From: Pseudomonadota bacterium | Lineage (GTDB): Bacteria > Pseudomonadota > Alphaproteobacteria > Rhizobiales > Rhizobiaceae | Reading direction: 5' to 3' | Assembly: GCA_023399465.1 (NCBI GenBank) | Contig: JAEWPB010000037.1 | Location: forward strand, 1-64,000 | DNA: 64,000 nt | Part shown: positions 44,957-53,695 of the stretch, one piece after another | How positions within the stretch are numbered: position 1 is the first letter of the stretch | Layout of the letters: each line of letters begins with the position of its first letter | The notes under the pieces: model-generated | What the model saw: the letters and a program-made list of their open reading frames with translations, nothing else | Databases searched by the model: none | Told to the model about the DNA's origin: nothing | Translations under genes and position numbers: made by a program

Positions 44957-45026
44957 TTGCGAATGAATTGCATTTAAATATAGAGATGCTTTTCCGTCTG
45001 TCAACGCAATTGCGAACGATTTGCAA
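44957..45026. promoter_or_regulatory. Two copies of a Mur/Fur-like box upstream of sitA
   Basis: TTGCGAATGAATTGCAT (44957-44973) and TTGCGAACGATTTGCAA (45010-45026) agree at 14 of 17 positions, and each is an imperfect inverted repeat (TTGCGAA-N3-TTYGCAA-like). Their starts are 53 bases apart, about five helical turns. The AT-rich DNA between them probably holds the sitA promoter. In rhizobia, sitA is known to be repressed by the Fur homologue Mur with manganese; assignment of these boxes to Mur is inference. Confidence 0.6.
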
Positions 45027-45185
45027 CAACAGTTACACCTGCGGTCGCGGTTCGAAAATTTTCACCCGCGCGTGGAACATCGGCAGTTCGAAAGAATGTT
45101 TTAAGGTTTCTGAAACGTCGGATCGATAACGTCCATCATCCATAGTCGCGCGCGTGGAGTGATATCGCATGTGGGAGCAGCTGGC

Positions 45186-45845
45186 TTGAAGGCCATCCTG
45201 CGATATATCCGGCAACCCCGGAAACTGATCCTGGTCGGCATCGGCAGCATCGTGCTGCTCGGTGGCGCTACCGGTGCGTTTGCGCTTTATGGCGGCGCAG
45301 AGATGCTTCGTCTCGAACCTTCCCCCAGCCTCAACGGCCTCGCCTGCACCGATGTGCAAAGCTTCGATATCCGCAAGAAGGACCGCTATTGGGTGCGCAA
45401 GTTCATCCGCACCGAATCCACCGATGGTTTGACCCGGGTGCGCACCGCCTTGCGGGTCGCGCAGGCGGTCTATGCGAAGGAGAAGCCCGACCTGGTGCAG
45501 GTTGTGGTGCTCGACGCGAAGGGGCCCGACGTCCGCTCCGATATGCGCGGCCGGGCGGTCGGTGCCGACGTGGTCTTCGTTCCTGACCCTGAAAAGCTTG
45601 CGGGCATTACCGAGACGGTGCGCTATACCGCGAAATATGCCGATGGCATGGCCAACGACGCCGGCCAGTTCTTCGGCGCGCGCATCGATGTGCCGCCTGC
45701 CCAGATCGAACATCTCGTCAAGCTGCTGTCCGACAGCGAAAATTGCGCGCCTGCAGTCGATAGCGGGGCTGCGATCGCCAAGGCGTCTGCCGGACATGAC
45801 ACGTCCGGCGGGCAAAATGCCGCAGCGAAGCCGCAAGCGCACTGA
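45186..45845 (+). CDS. Membrane-anchored protein of unknown function
   Basis: This protein of about 219 residues has one N-terminal transmembrane helix (LILVGIGSIVLLGGATGAFALYGG, residues about 13-38) after a basic stretch, so the rest probably faces the periplasm. The soluble part (TDVQSFDIRKKDRYWVRKFI, then VQVVVLDAKGPDVRSDMRGRAVGADVVFV) does not match a family I can name. The C-terminal 30 residues are Ala-rich and look disordered. I prefer the TTG at 45186 with GGGAG 8 bases upstream; a GTG at 45159 is also possible. It is divergent from sitA and may share its regulatory region. Confidence 0.55.
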   Translation: MKAILRYIRQPRKLILVGIGSIVLLGGATGAFALYGGAEMLRLEPSPSLNGLACTDVQSFDIRKKDRYWVRKFIRTESTDGLTRVRTALRVAQAVYAKEKPDLVQVVVLDAKGPDVRSDMRGRAVGADVVFVPDPEKLAGITETVRYTAKYADGMANDAGQFFGARIDVPPAQIEHLVKLLSDSENCAPAVDSGAAIAKASAGHDTSGGQNAAAKPQAH

Positions 45846-45863
45846 ACTTCCCGCCCTTTATCC

Positions 45864-45899
45864 CAAAAAGAAGAAGCGCCTCCGGTCCGGAAGCGCTTC
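45864..45899 (-). terminator. Terminator of the gltX-lysS transcripts
   Basis: GAAGCGC-C-TCCGG (45873-45885) faces CCGGA-A-GCGCTTC (45887-45899), a long near-perfect palindrome. On the minus strand it is followed by TTCTTTTT (45864-45872 on plus). It sits 44 bases after the lysS stop and could also stop the opposing gene. Confidence 0.8.
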
Positions 45900-45942
45900 A
45901 TCAAGTCGACGGCGATGACAAGGCGGGGAGGCCGCCCGTGCC

Positions 45943-47439
45943 TCAATCGTTCTTTGCCCGCCGTGCGGGGAAGAGGATGACGTCGCGGATCGACGGTGCA
46001 TTGGTCAGCAGCATGATCAGACGGTCGACGCCGATGCCCAGACCACCAGCCGGCGGCATGCCCTGATCGATTGCATCAAGGAACTCGTCGTCCAGCTGCT
46101 TGTCCTTTTCGCCGCGGGCATGCGCCTGTTCGAGCTGCTCGACCATGCGCTTGCGCTGTTCTTCCGGATCGTTCAGCTCCGAGAAAGCGTTGCCGAGTTC
46201 CCAGGCATTGCAATAGGTCTCGAAGCGCTCGACGAGGCGCGGTTCGCCCGGCACTTCCTTGGCGAAAGGCGAGATGTCCTTCGGGAAATGGGTGACGTGC
46301 GCGGGCTGGATCAGCGTGCCCTCGACCTTCTCCTCGAAGATGAAGGCCAGGCATTCGCCCCAGGTCCAGTCCTTCTCGACTTCGAAGCCGGCAGCCTTGG
46401 CGGCGGCGCGAGCTTCCTCGTCGGTCTTGATCGCCAGGAAGTCGATGCCGGTTGCTTCCTTGACGGCATCGGGCATCGGCACGCGGCGGAACGGGCCCTT
46501 GAACGAGATTTCCTTGTCGCCATAGGCGAACTCGGTCGAGCCGTGGATCTTTAGCGCCAGTTCCGCGAACATGCGCTCGACGAGGTCCATCATGTCCTCG
46601 TAGTCGGCATAGGCCCAGTAGCACTCCATCATGGTGAATTCCGGGTTGTGCCGGGTGGAGACGCCTTCGTTGCGGAAGTTGCGGTTGATCTCGAACACCT
46701 TGTCGGACAGGCCGGAGACCAGCGTACGCTTCAGGAACAGTTCCGGCGCGATGCGCAGGTACATGTCGAGCTTCAGGGTGTTGTGGTGGGTCTTGAACGG
46801 CTCGGCCGTCGCACCGCCATAAACCGCATGCAGCATCGGCGTCTCGACTTCCATGAAGCCGTCATTCTCCATGAAGCGGCGGATGCCGGAGACGATCTGG
46901 GAACGCTGCTGGAAGCGCAGCTTCGATTCCTCGTTGGTCATGATGTCGAGGTGGCGCTTGCGGTAGCGGATCTCGACGTCGGAGACGCCGTGCCACTTTT
47001 CCGGCATCGGCAGCAGCGACTTCGTCAGCATGGTGATCTGCTGGGCGTTGATCGTCAGCTCGCCGCGCTTGGTGCGGCGGACGACGCCGGTGACGCCGAT
47101 GACGTCGCCGATATCGATCATCGCCAGGAGCGCGCGTGCTTCTTCCGGCGTGGTGTCCTTGTGGCTGAAGATCTGGATCTTGCCGGAGGCGTCACGGATA
47201 TCCATGAACATGCCGGAATTGCGCGAGGAATAGACGCGGCCGGCGACGGTCACGACGTCCTGGGTTTCGGTGTCCGGCTCCAGGCCCTCGTATTTTGCGG
47301 CAAGCTCGGCATTGGTCATCGTCCGGTGGAAATGCGCCGGATAGACGTCGCCGATCTGCTCGCGCAGCAGCTTCAGCTTCTGGGCGCGAACTTCCGTTGC
47401 GTCGGAGGAGAGTGTGGCTGTTTCGGTCTTATCAGTCAT
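45943..47439 (-). CDS. lysS: Lysyl-tRNA synthetase, class II
   Basis: This 498-residue enzyme charges tRNA-Lys. An N-terminal OB-fold anticodon-binding domain (about residues 60-170, VTVAGRVYSSRNSGMFMDIRD) precedes the class II catalytic core, with motif 2 in FRNEGVSTRHNPEFTMMECYWA and motif 3 in GLGIGVDRLIMLLT. The length is typical of bacterial LysRS-II. It follows gltX by 16 bases on the same strand, so the two synthetases are probably cotranscribed. Confidence 0.95.
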   Translation of the reverse strand: MTDKTETATLSSDATEVRAQKLKLLREQIGDVYPAHFHRTMTNAELAAKYEGLEPDTETQDVVTVAGRVYSSRNSGMFMDIRDASGKIQIFSHKDTTPEEARALLAMIDIGDVIGVTGVVRRTKRGELTINAQQITMLTKSLLPMPEKWHGVSDVEIRYRKRHLDIMTNEESKLRFQQRSQIVSGIRRFMENDGFMEVETPMLHAVYGGATAEPFKTHHNTLKLDMYLRIAPELFLKRTLVSGLSDKVFEINRNFRNEGVSTRHNPEFTMMECYWAYADYEDMMDLVERMFAELALKIHGSTEFAYGDKEISFKGPFRRVPMPDAVKEATGIDFLAIKTDEEARAAAKAAGFEVEKDWTWGECLAFIFEEKVEGTLIQPAHVTHFPKDISPFAKEVPGEPRLVERFETYCNAWELGNAFSELNDPEEQRKRMVEQLEQAHARGEKDKQLDDEFLDAIDQGMPPAGGLGIGVDRLIMLLTNAPSIRDVILFPARRAKND

Positions 47440-47455
47440 GGTGGTTATGTCCGGT

Positions 47456-48913
47456 TCAGTTCTTCGGGCCGACGAGGGAGGCTACTGCCTGCGCCGCCAG
47501 TTTCAGCCGCTGGCGAACGACCGAGCGGCCGAGGATCGCCATGGAATCGAAGAGCGGCAGCGATCGCGACGAACCGGAGACGGCAACGAACAGCGGTGCG
47601 ACGACGACCTTCAGCTTCTTGCCCATGCGGTCGGCGATGGCGCGCAGCTCGGCTTCGATCGTCTCGGCATTCCATTCGAGGATCTTTTCGAGATCAGGCT
47701 GCACGGTGTTGAGGATTTCAAGGATCTCTTCCGGCGACGACTTGACCTTGGCGAAGGCGGACGGGTCGAGGTTGAGATCCGACTTCAGCAGGAAGCCGGC
47801 GAGATCCGGCAGCTCGCCGAGCTTGGAGATGCGCGACTGCGACAGCTTCAGCCCCTGCTTCAGGCGGTCGTTCTCCATCGCCCAGTTCAGCACGCGGGTA
47901 GCAAACTCTTCTTCCGAGAGCTTCTCGCGGATCCAGCGGCCGTTCAGCCAGTCGAGCTTCTGGATGTCGAAGATGGCGCCGGCCTTTGACAGGTTTTCCG
48001 GATCGAACTTTTCGGCGAGCTCGTCCATGGTCAGCAGTTCTTCGCCTTCCGCGATCTGGATGAAGAACAGGCCGAGGAAGTTCATCAGCGCCTCGGGGAT
48101 ATAACCGAGTGCGGTGTAGTAGGAAATCGAGGTCGGGTTCTTGCGCTTCGACAGCTTCGACTTGTCGGCGTTGCGCATCAGCGACAGGTGCATGAACACC
48201 GGCGGCTCGAGGCCGAGATACTTGTAGATCAGGATGTGCTTCGGCACCGAGGCAAGCCATTCCTCGCCGCGCGCGACATGGGTGATCTTCATGAGGTGGT
48301 CGTCGACGACGTTCGCCATGTGGTAGGTCGGCATGCCGTCGGCCTTGAGCAGGACCTGCATGTCGACCGCATCCCACGGAATCTCGACTTCGCCGTAGAC
48401 GCCGTCGACGAACTTGCAGCTCCCCTCGGTCGGGATCTTCATGCGAATGACATGCGGTTCGCCGGCGGCAAGGCGCGTCGTCACTTCTTCCGCGGTCAGG
48501 TTGAGGCAGTGGCCGTCATACTTCGGCGGCTTGCCGGCGGCGCGCTGCGCCTCGCGCATCTGCTCGAGCCGGGCCGGGGTGCAGAAACAGACGAAGCCAT
48601 GGCCGTTGTCGACGATCTTGTCGACATAGGGACGGTAGATGTCCTTGCGGTCGCTCTGGCGGTAGGGACCGTACGGGCCGCCGATGTCGGGCCCTTCCGA
48701 CCACTTGAGGCCGCACCACTTCAGGGCGTCGAGCACCTTCTGCTCGAACTCGGGGGTCGAGCGGGTGGCGTCGGTGTCTTCGATGCGCAGGATGAACTCG
48801 CCGCCGTGTTTCTTGGCGAACAGGTAGTTGAACAGCGCAATATAGGCGGTGCCGACATGCGGTTCACCGGTGGGGGAGGGTGCGATACGTACGCGAACGC
48901 CGGAATTTGTCAT
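47456..48913 (-). CDS. gltX: Glutamyl-tRNA synthetase
   Basis: This 485-residue class I synthetase has the HIGH-equivalent motif in PSPTGEPHVGTAYIALFNYL at the N-terminus and a KMSKS-type loop in KSKLSKRKNP, with a helical anticodon-binding domain after residue 330. I start it at the ATG at 48913 (MTNSGVRVRIAPSPTG); the frame continues upstream to 48973 without support. Alphaproteobacteria often have two gltX genes, and a non-discriminating role charging tRNA-Gln as well is known for such enzymes; the sequence does not decide this. Confidence 0.93.
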   Translation of the reverse strand: MTNSGVRVRIAPSPTGEPHVGTAYIALFNYLFAKKHGGEFILRIEDTDATRSTPEFEQKVLDALKWCGLKWSEGPDIGGPYGPYRQSDRKDIYRPYVDKIVDNGHGFVCFCTPARLEQMREAQRAAGKPPKYDGHCLNLTAEEVTTRLAAGEPHVIRMKIPTEGSCKFVDGVYGEVEIPWDAVDMQVLLKADGMPTYHMANVVDDHLMKITHVARGEEWLASVPKHILIYKYLGLEPPVFMHLSLMRNADKSKLSKRKNPTSISYYTALGYIPEALMNFLGLFFIQIAEGEELLTMDELAEKFDPENLSKAGAIFDIQKLDWLNGRWIREKLSEEEFATRVLNWAMENDRLKQGLKLSQSRISKLGELPDLAGFLLKSDLNLDPSAFAKVKSSPEEILEILNTVQPDLEKILEWNAETIEAELRAIADRMGKKLKVVVAPLFVAVSGSSRSLPLFDSMAILGRSVVRQRLKLAAQAVASLVGPKN

Positions 48914-49216
48914 TTTTGTTGCCCGTCTTGACGTGCTCTTGGGGCTCCCCGGAGGGGGCCTCGTGAATTCCATAGAAGGAAGGCGGCTTTATTTTGAATG
49001 GGAAAGCGCGAAACGCGGCGTCATGCACAGGTTTCGCGGCATTTTCCGTCACTGGCCTTAGGCCATATTCAACCCGGCGCGTCAAGGAAAACTGCTGGGT
49101 GGTGGCGGAGTGCCAGCCCGAAGCGCGGGTGCTGTGGCCCCGGAGACGGAAAAGCCCCACCCGTTTCCGGATGGAGCCCTTTACTTTCGGCCAGGGACCC
49201 TGGCTTGCCGGATCGA
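48914..49216. other. Gap between gltX and metQ
   Basis: About 300 bases without a credible gene. The left part must hold the gltX promoter, reading leftward. The right part contains the metNIQ terminator at 49150-49181. Short frames on the plus strand lack start signals. Confidence 0.4.
49150..49181 (-). terminator. Intrinsic terminator of metNIQ
   Basis: On the minus strand a 14-bp stem including G-T pairs (plus coordinates 49150-49163 and 49168-49181) closes a GAAA tetraloop and runs into TTTT. It lies about 36 bases past the metQ stop. Confidence 0.65.
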
Positions 49217-49996
49217 TTACCAGGCAGGAATGAGCGCGCCCTTGAATTCTTCGTTGATGAAGGCCTTCACGCTGTCGTCGTGGTAGGATTCAACGAGAAC
49301 CTTGACCCAGTCGGCGTCCTTGTCCTGCGAACGCACGGCGATCACATTGGCGTAAGGCGACTCGGCTGCCTCGATGGCAATGGCGTCGGTCTTCGGGTGA
49401 AGGCCGGCTTCCAGCGCGTAGTTGGTGTTGATGACGGCAGCATCGACGTCATCGAGCGAGCGCGGCAGCTGGGCAGCGTCGAGTTCGGCGAACTGGATGT
49501 TCTTCGGGTTCTCGGTGATGTCGGCCGGGCCGACCTTGAGACCGACGTCCGGGTTGACCTTGATCAGGCCCTTCGAAGCCAGAACGAGCAGGGCACGGCC
49601 GCCGTTGGTCGGGTCGTTCGGAATGGCAACCGTCGCGCCATCCTTCAGTTCGCCGAGGTCCTTGACCTTCTTCGAGTAGACGCCCATCGGGGTGGTGATC
49701 GTCAGGCCGACGCTGACGATGTCGAAGCCGCGGTCGGCGATCTGGTTGTCGAGGTAGGGCTGGTGCTGGAAGGAGTTGGCGTTGAGGTCGCCATCGTTCA
49801 GCGCCTGGTTCGGCACGACGTAGTCGGAGAACTCGAGGATCTCGATGTTCAGGTCCTTCTTGGCGGCGATTTCCTTGACCTTTTCCATGATCTGGGCGTG
49901 TTCGCCCGGGGTCACGCCGACCTTGATGTCGGTCGCCAGCGCGGAGCCGGCCGAAAACAGCGCAGCGATGGCTGCGGCAACGATCAGTTTTTTCAT
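49217..49996 (-). CDS. metQ: Methionine-binding protein MetQ
   Basis: This 259-residue NlpA/MetQ family periplasmic protein has a Sec signal (MKKLIVAAAIAALFSAGSALA) without a lipobox Cys, so it is soluble rather than a lipoprotein. KVGVTPGEHAQIME, QHQPYLDNQ, VAIPNDPTNGGRAL and INTNYALEAGL are the family landmarks that surround the methionine pocket. It is the last gene of metNIQ. Confidence 0.92.
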   Translation of the reverse strand: MKKLIVAAAIAALFSAGSALATDIKVGVTPGEHAQIMEKVKEIAAKKDLNIEILEFSDYVVPNQALNDGDLNANSFQHQPYLDNQIADRGFDIVSVGLTITTPMGVYSKKVKDLGELKDGATVAIPNDPTNGGRALLVLASKGLIKVNPDVGLKVGPADITENPKNIQFAELDAAQLPRSLDDVDAAVINTNYALEAGLHPKTDAIAIEAAESPYANVIAVRSQDKDADWVKVLVESYHDDSVKAFINEEFKGALIPAW

Positions 49997-50030
49997 TGTA
50001 TTGCTCCTTGGTATTCTGAAAGGGAGGAAT

Positions 50031-50699
50031 TCAGGTTCTGCGATTGCGCTTGTCGAAGCGCCGGGCCAGGTGATCGCCGGCGCTCTGGACCGCCTGGACG
50101 AGCACGATCAGCACGATGACCACGGCCAGCATCACCTCGGGCATGAAGCGCTGGTAGCCGTAACGGATGCCGAGATCGCCAAGTCCGCCTCCGCCGACCG
50201 CTCCGACCATGGCCGAGAAGCCGATCAGGCTGACGACAGTAAGTGTCAGCGCGAGGGTGATGCCGGGCTTCGCCTCGGCGAGCAGCACCTTGGTGACGAT
50301 CTGGAACGGTGTCGCGCCCATGGCCCGCGCCGCCTCGATCAGCCCCTTGTCGACTTCACGGATGGCCGCCTCGATCAGGCGCGCGATGAAGGGGATGGTG
50401 GCGATCGTCAGCGGCACGATGGCCGCCGATGTTCCGATCGAGGTTCCGGTGACGAAACGGGTGAAGGGAATGATGGCAACGACGAGAATGATGAACGGCG
50501 TCGAGCGTGCCGCATTGACGACGAGGCCGACGATGCGATTGGTCGCCGGGGCGGCAAAAAGCTCACCCTTGCCGCTGGTCGCCAGAAACACGCCGATCGG
50601 CAGGCCGATCAGGGTCCCGATGATGCCGGATACTGCGACCATCTGCAGGGTCTGAATCAGCGCCTTGAAGAGGAGGTTGAAGAGCATGTCAGGCGCCAT
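50031..50699 (-). CDS. metI: Methionine ABC transporter permease MetI
   Basis: This 222-residue inner-membrane protein has five helices and the EAA-loop segment EAARAMGATPFQIVTKVLL followed by VGAVGGGGLGDLGIRYGYQRF, diagnostic of MetI. I choose the ATG at 50699, which has GGAGG 9 bases upstream inside metN and overlaps its end by 11 bases; an ATG at 50687 is the alternative. Confidence 0.9.
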   Translation of the reverse strand: MAPDMLFNLLFKALIQTLQMVAVSGIIGTLIGLPIGVFLATSGKGELFAAPATNRIVGLVVNAARSTPFIILVVAIIPFTRFVTGTSIGTSAAIVPLTIATIPFIARLIEAAIREVDKGLIEAARAMGATPFQIVTKVLLAEAKPGITLALTLTVVSLIGFSAMVGAVGGGGLGDLGIRYGYQRFMPEVMLAVVIVLIVLVQAVQSAGDHLARRFDKRNRRT

Positions 50700-51801
50700 A
50701 GCCGAGCACCTCCGTGGTAAGACCGGTTTCCTCGTAGAAGCGCTTTGCCCGCGCCAGCGTTTCCGGATCGGCGGGGTACGAGACGACGAGCGAACCGAAA
50801 GGCTCGCCGGCGATCTCGTCGATCGCACCCGCGAGGATATTGATGTCGGTCCCGAGTTCCGTCACCAGCCGCGCGGTCAGCGGCTGGAACGCCGTGTCGC
50901 CGAAGAAGACCAGGCGCACCAGCATCCGGCCGCCCGGCGACGGCTCTGTCTTGAGGTCGGAGCGGATCCATTCGGGCAGCTTCGCGCCGATCGAGGCGGC
51001 CAGCAGCGCTTGCGTGGTCTCGTGGCGCGGCGCGGTGAAGATGTCGAAGGTCCGCCCGCTTTCGACGATCAGCCCCTTGTCGATCACCGCCACATGCGAG
51101 GCGATGGTCTTCACCACTTCCATCTCATGGGTGATGAGAAGTACGGTCAGGCCGAGATCGCGGTTGATCGTCTTCAGCAGCTCGAGGATCTGCAGCGTGG
51201 TTTCCGGATCGAGCGCCGAGGTCGCTTCATCCGACAGCAACAGCTTGGGTTCGGTGGCCAGCGCCCGGGCGATGCCGACACGCTGTTTCTGCCCGCCGGA
51301 AAGCTCGGCCGGGTAGCGATCCCTCTTGTCGCTCAGGCCGACGAGATCGAGCAGCGGCTCGACGCGGGCCTTGATCGTGCGGCTGTCGATGCCGGCGATT
51401 TCGAGCGGCAGGGCGACATTGTCGAACACGGTGCGCGAGGACAGCAGGTTGAAGTGCTGGAAGATCATCCCGATCGAGCGGCGAAGCGAGCGGAGCTCGG
51501 CGGCATCGAGCGCCCCGACATCGACGCCATCGACGATCACCTTGCCGGTGCTCGGCGTTTCAAGGCCATTGACCAGCCGGATCAGCGTCGACTTGCCGGC
51601 GCCGGAGCGGCCGATAATGCCGGTGATCGAACCGCGGCCTACGGAAAAGTCGATGCCGTCGAGCGCGGCGAATGCCTTGCCATCCCGGGTACGCGCCGGG
51701 AAATGCTTGGTCACGCCCTCGAACGAGACCATCGGCGCGACCGGGGCCGACTTGTCGTCACTTGCGGTTTGGGGCGGAACTGCGATCAGCGGGCCGGTCA
51801 T
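50689..51801 (-). CDS. metN: Methionine ABC transporter ATPase MetN
   Basis: This 370-residue ATPase has Walker A GRSGAGKST, signature LSGGQKQRVGIARAL, Walker B LLLSDEATSALDP and the switch His in LITHEM. A C-terminal NIL domain (about residues 290-365) is the methionine-sensing part that inhibits transport when the cytoplasm is replete. The ATG at 51801 follows AGGAGGT. About 25 N-terminal residues precede the domain. Two hairpins lie upstream. Confidence 0.92.
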   Translation of the reverse strand: MTGPLIAVPPQTASDDKSAPVAPMVSFEGVTKHFPARTRDGKAFAALDGIDFSVGRGSITGIIGRSGAGKSTLIRLVNGLETPSTGKVIVDGVDVGALDAAELRSLRRSIGMIFQHFNLLSSRTVFDNVALPLEIAGIDSRTIKARVEPLLDLVGLSDKRDRYPAELSGGQKQRVGIARALATEPKLLLSDEATSALDPETTLQILELLKTINRDLGLTVLLITHEMEVVKTIASHVAVIDKGLIVESGRTFDIFTAPRHETTQALLAASIGAKLPEWIRSDLKTEPSPGGRMLVRLVFFGDTAFQPLTARLVTELGTDINILAGAIDEIAGEPFGSLVVSYPADPETLARAKRFYEETGLTTEVLGYGA

Positions 51802-52135
51802 GGATTGACCTCCTGACGCTGAGGTATCGGGGAATGTTCGGAAGGCATTGTCACTCTCAAGTCTCGCATGGCGGTGTCGTGTTCGCGGGCATATATCCCG
51901 CAACCTGGCTGTCAGTCAGCCAGCACAGGCGGGACACATTCGCTGGACTCGGGTGTCAATTAGCATTCCGGCATGGCCTTTTCAAAATGGTCTTTTGAAC
52001 AACGTCCCGTTTTGCCGGAACGTGGCCTTTCATCGCGGCTTTCGGCGCATATTCACAGAGATAATTTTCTACCAGATCAGCCGGAAATGCAATAAATGCC
52101 CAAAGTGGGTCAAGAACGCCGGCGACTGCGGAAGA
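51802..52135 (-). other. Leader region of metNIQ
   Basis: This 334-base stretch between metN and the GH1 gene has no credible gene. On the minus strand it contains TTGACA (about 51950 on plus) as a possible -35 element and then two strong stem-loops before the metN ribosome binding site, with room for an RNA-based control element. Confidence 0.45.
51885..51923 (-). promoter_or_regulatory. Tandem hairpins in the metN leader
   Basis: CTGGCTG (51905-51911) pairs with CAGCCAG (51917-51923), and GCGGG (51885-51889) pairs with CCCGC (51897-51901), three bases apart. In transcript order the 7-bp stem comes first. The pair lies 84-122 bases upstream of metN. The layout suggests a structured 5' leader, possibly SAM- or methionine-responsive, but it does not match a riboswitch class I can recognise. 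Confidence 0.4.
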
Positions 52136-53512
52136 TCACGCAACCTTGTGGTTGCCCTTGGGAAATGCGCTGGCGAGATCGGCATACCACCGGCCGCTTT
52201 TCTTGATCGTGCGCTGCTGGGTGTCGTAGTCCACGTGGACAAGGCCGAAGCGCATGCGATAGCCTTCCGCCCATTCGAAATTGTCCATCAGGCTCCAGGC
52301 GAAGTAGCCGCGCAGCGGATAACCGTCCCGGACGAGATCGGCGGCCACCGAAAGATGGTCGGCATAGTAGTCGAGACGCGGCTGGTCATCGACCTCGCCG
52401 TTCTCGACGCCCATGTTGTAGCAGGCACCGTTCTCGGTGATGTAGCATTCCGGCAGGTCGTAACGCCGGTAAAGGTCCTCGATGAGCGCGCCCATTGCCG
52501 GCGCATGGATCTCCCAGCCGATGTCGGTCTTGGCCGGGTTGACCGGCGGTGCCGAAACCGTGGCCGGGAATTCGGCTGCAGGGTTCGGATTGGCGGCAAC
52601 GCGCATCGGCGTATAGTAGTTCAGACCCCACCAGTCGAGCTTTTGCGAAATCGTGGCGAGATCGCCGTCCTCGATCCTGGGCATGCGGTCTGCAAGCGCC
52701 TCGACCAGCGATGCCGGATACTCGCCCTTGAAGACGGGACCGAAGAAAGCACCGTTGTTGAAATCGAAGCTGCGTTCGGCGGCAGCCTTGTCCGCGTCGC
52801 TGTCCGATCCCGGGATCACGGAATGGGCGTTGAGGACCAACCCGACCGGAACCTGCGGCGCTTCCGCACGGATCGCCTCGACCCCAAGCCCATGCGCCAG
52901 ATTGGTGTAGTGCATGGCATGGAGCGCTGCCGTCATGTTACGCTCGCCCGGCGCATGCACCCCGTAGAGGTGGCTGAGCCAGACGGAGCACCACGGCTCG
53001 TTGAAGGTCGCGACCGAATCCAGCCGGTCGCCGAGGCGGGCCATCACCACCTTGGCGTAGCGCTGGAAAGCGTAGGCAGTCGAACGGGCGGTCCAGCCGC
53101 CGTCGCCCATCAGGTTCAGCGGCAGGTCCCAGTGATAGAGCGTCGCAAACGTCTTGATGCCCCGCGCCTTGCAGCCATCAACCAGCCGATCATAGAAATC
53201 CAGCCCCTTCTCGTTGATCGGCCCTGTCCCGTCCGGCACGATCCGCGGCCAAGCGATGGAAAAGCGATAGGCCTTCACACCCATGTCCTTGATGAGATCG
53301 AGATCCGCCTCCCAGCGATTGTAGTGATCGCAGGCAATATCGCCGTTATGCCGACCGAAGACCCGCCCCGGCATGTTCGAGAACGCGTCCCAGATCGACG
53401 GCTTGCGCCCGTCGACCTTGGTAGAGCCTTCGATCTGGAAGGCGGCAGTCGCCACGCCGAAAATGAAATCGCCGGGAAACCGGGCAGCAAGCGTCTTGGG
53501 GTCGTTCGTCAT
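52136..53512 (-). CDS. GH1 beta-glucosidase
   Basis: This 458-residue glycoside hydrolase family 1 enzyme has the acid/base Glu172 in TFNEPW, the nucleophile Glu360 in YITENGA, the sugar-binding start FIFGVATAAFQIEGS and the aglycone-site segment WSLMDNFEWAEGYRMRFGL. No signal peptide is seen, so it would hydrolyse imported beta-glucosides in the cytoplasm. I start it at the ATG at 53512; the TTG at 53599 lies near the operator. It is separated from the upstream sugar operon by a terminator and has its own operator-like palindrome. Confidence 0.9.
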   Translation of the reverse strand: MTNDPKTLAARFPGDFIFGVATAAFQIEGSTKVDGRKPSIWDAFSNMPGRVFGRHNGDIACDHYNRWEADLDLIKDMGVKAYRFSIAWPRIVPDGTGPINEKGLDFYDRLVDGCKARGIKTFATLYHWDLPLNLMGDGGWTARSTAYAFQRYAKVVMARLGDRLDSVATFNEPWCSVWLSHLYGVHAPGERNMTAALHAMHYTNLAHGLGVEAIRAEAPQVPVGLVLNAHSVIPGSDSDADKAAAERSFDFNNGAFFGPVFKGEYPASLVEALADRMPRIEDGDLATISQKLDWWGLNYYTPMRVAANPNPAAEFPATVSAPPVNPAKTDIGWEIHAPAMGALIEDLYRRYDLPECYITENGACYNMGVENGEVDDQPRLDYYADHLSVAADLVRDGYPLRGYFAWSLMDNFEWAEGYRMRFGLVHVDYDTQQRTIKKSGRWYADLASAFPKGNHKVA

Positions 53513-53630
53513 CCGCGTTCGGTCTTTCTCAAATAGCGAGGTTCTGGGCCGGGCCCGGCTCGGGCAAATCCATTCGGTCTGTGGTTTAAAACACAGCAAA
53601 AGGCAGCTGTACAGCGGTGCGAAGACAAAT

Positions 53631-53644
53631 CTGTAACGTTACAG
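53631..53644. promoter_or_regulatory. LacI-type palindrome CTGTAACGTTACAG upstream of the GH1 gene
   Basis: A perfect 14-bp palindrome with a central CG, typical of LacI-family operators, lies 119 bases upstream of the GH1 start and just after the preceding operon's terminator. It differs from the operators at 59844-59878, so another regulator may bind it. Confidence 0.55.
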
Positions 53645-53654
53645 TTGCAAGATT

Positions 53655-53684
53655 GAAGAAAACGGCGGCGTTATCCGCCGCCGT
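53655..53684 (-). terminator. Terminator after the Gfo/Idh gene
   Basis: A perfect 9-bp stem (plus: ACGGCGGCG 53662-53670, CGCCGCCGT 53676-53684) with a 5-base loop is followed on the minus strand by TTTCTTC. It ends the ABC-isomerase-oxidoreductase operon before the GH1 gene. Confidence 0.8.
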
Positions 53685-53695
53685 CGTTTCTGACC

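Noticed and set aside
51802..52000. A SAM-II riboswitch upstream of metN
   Set aside because: The stem and loop sequences do not match the SAM-II pseudoknot as I know it; I only claim a structured leader.
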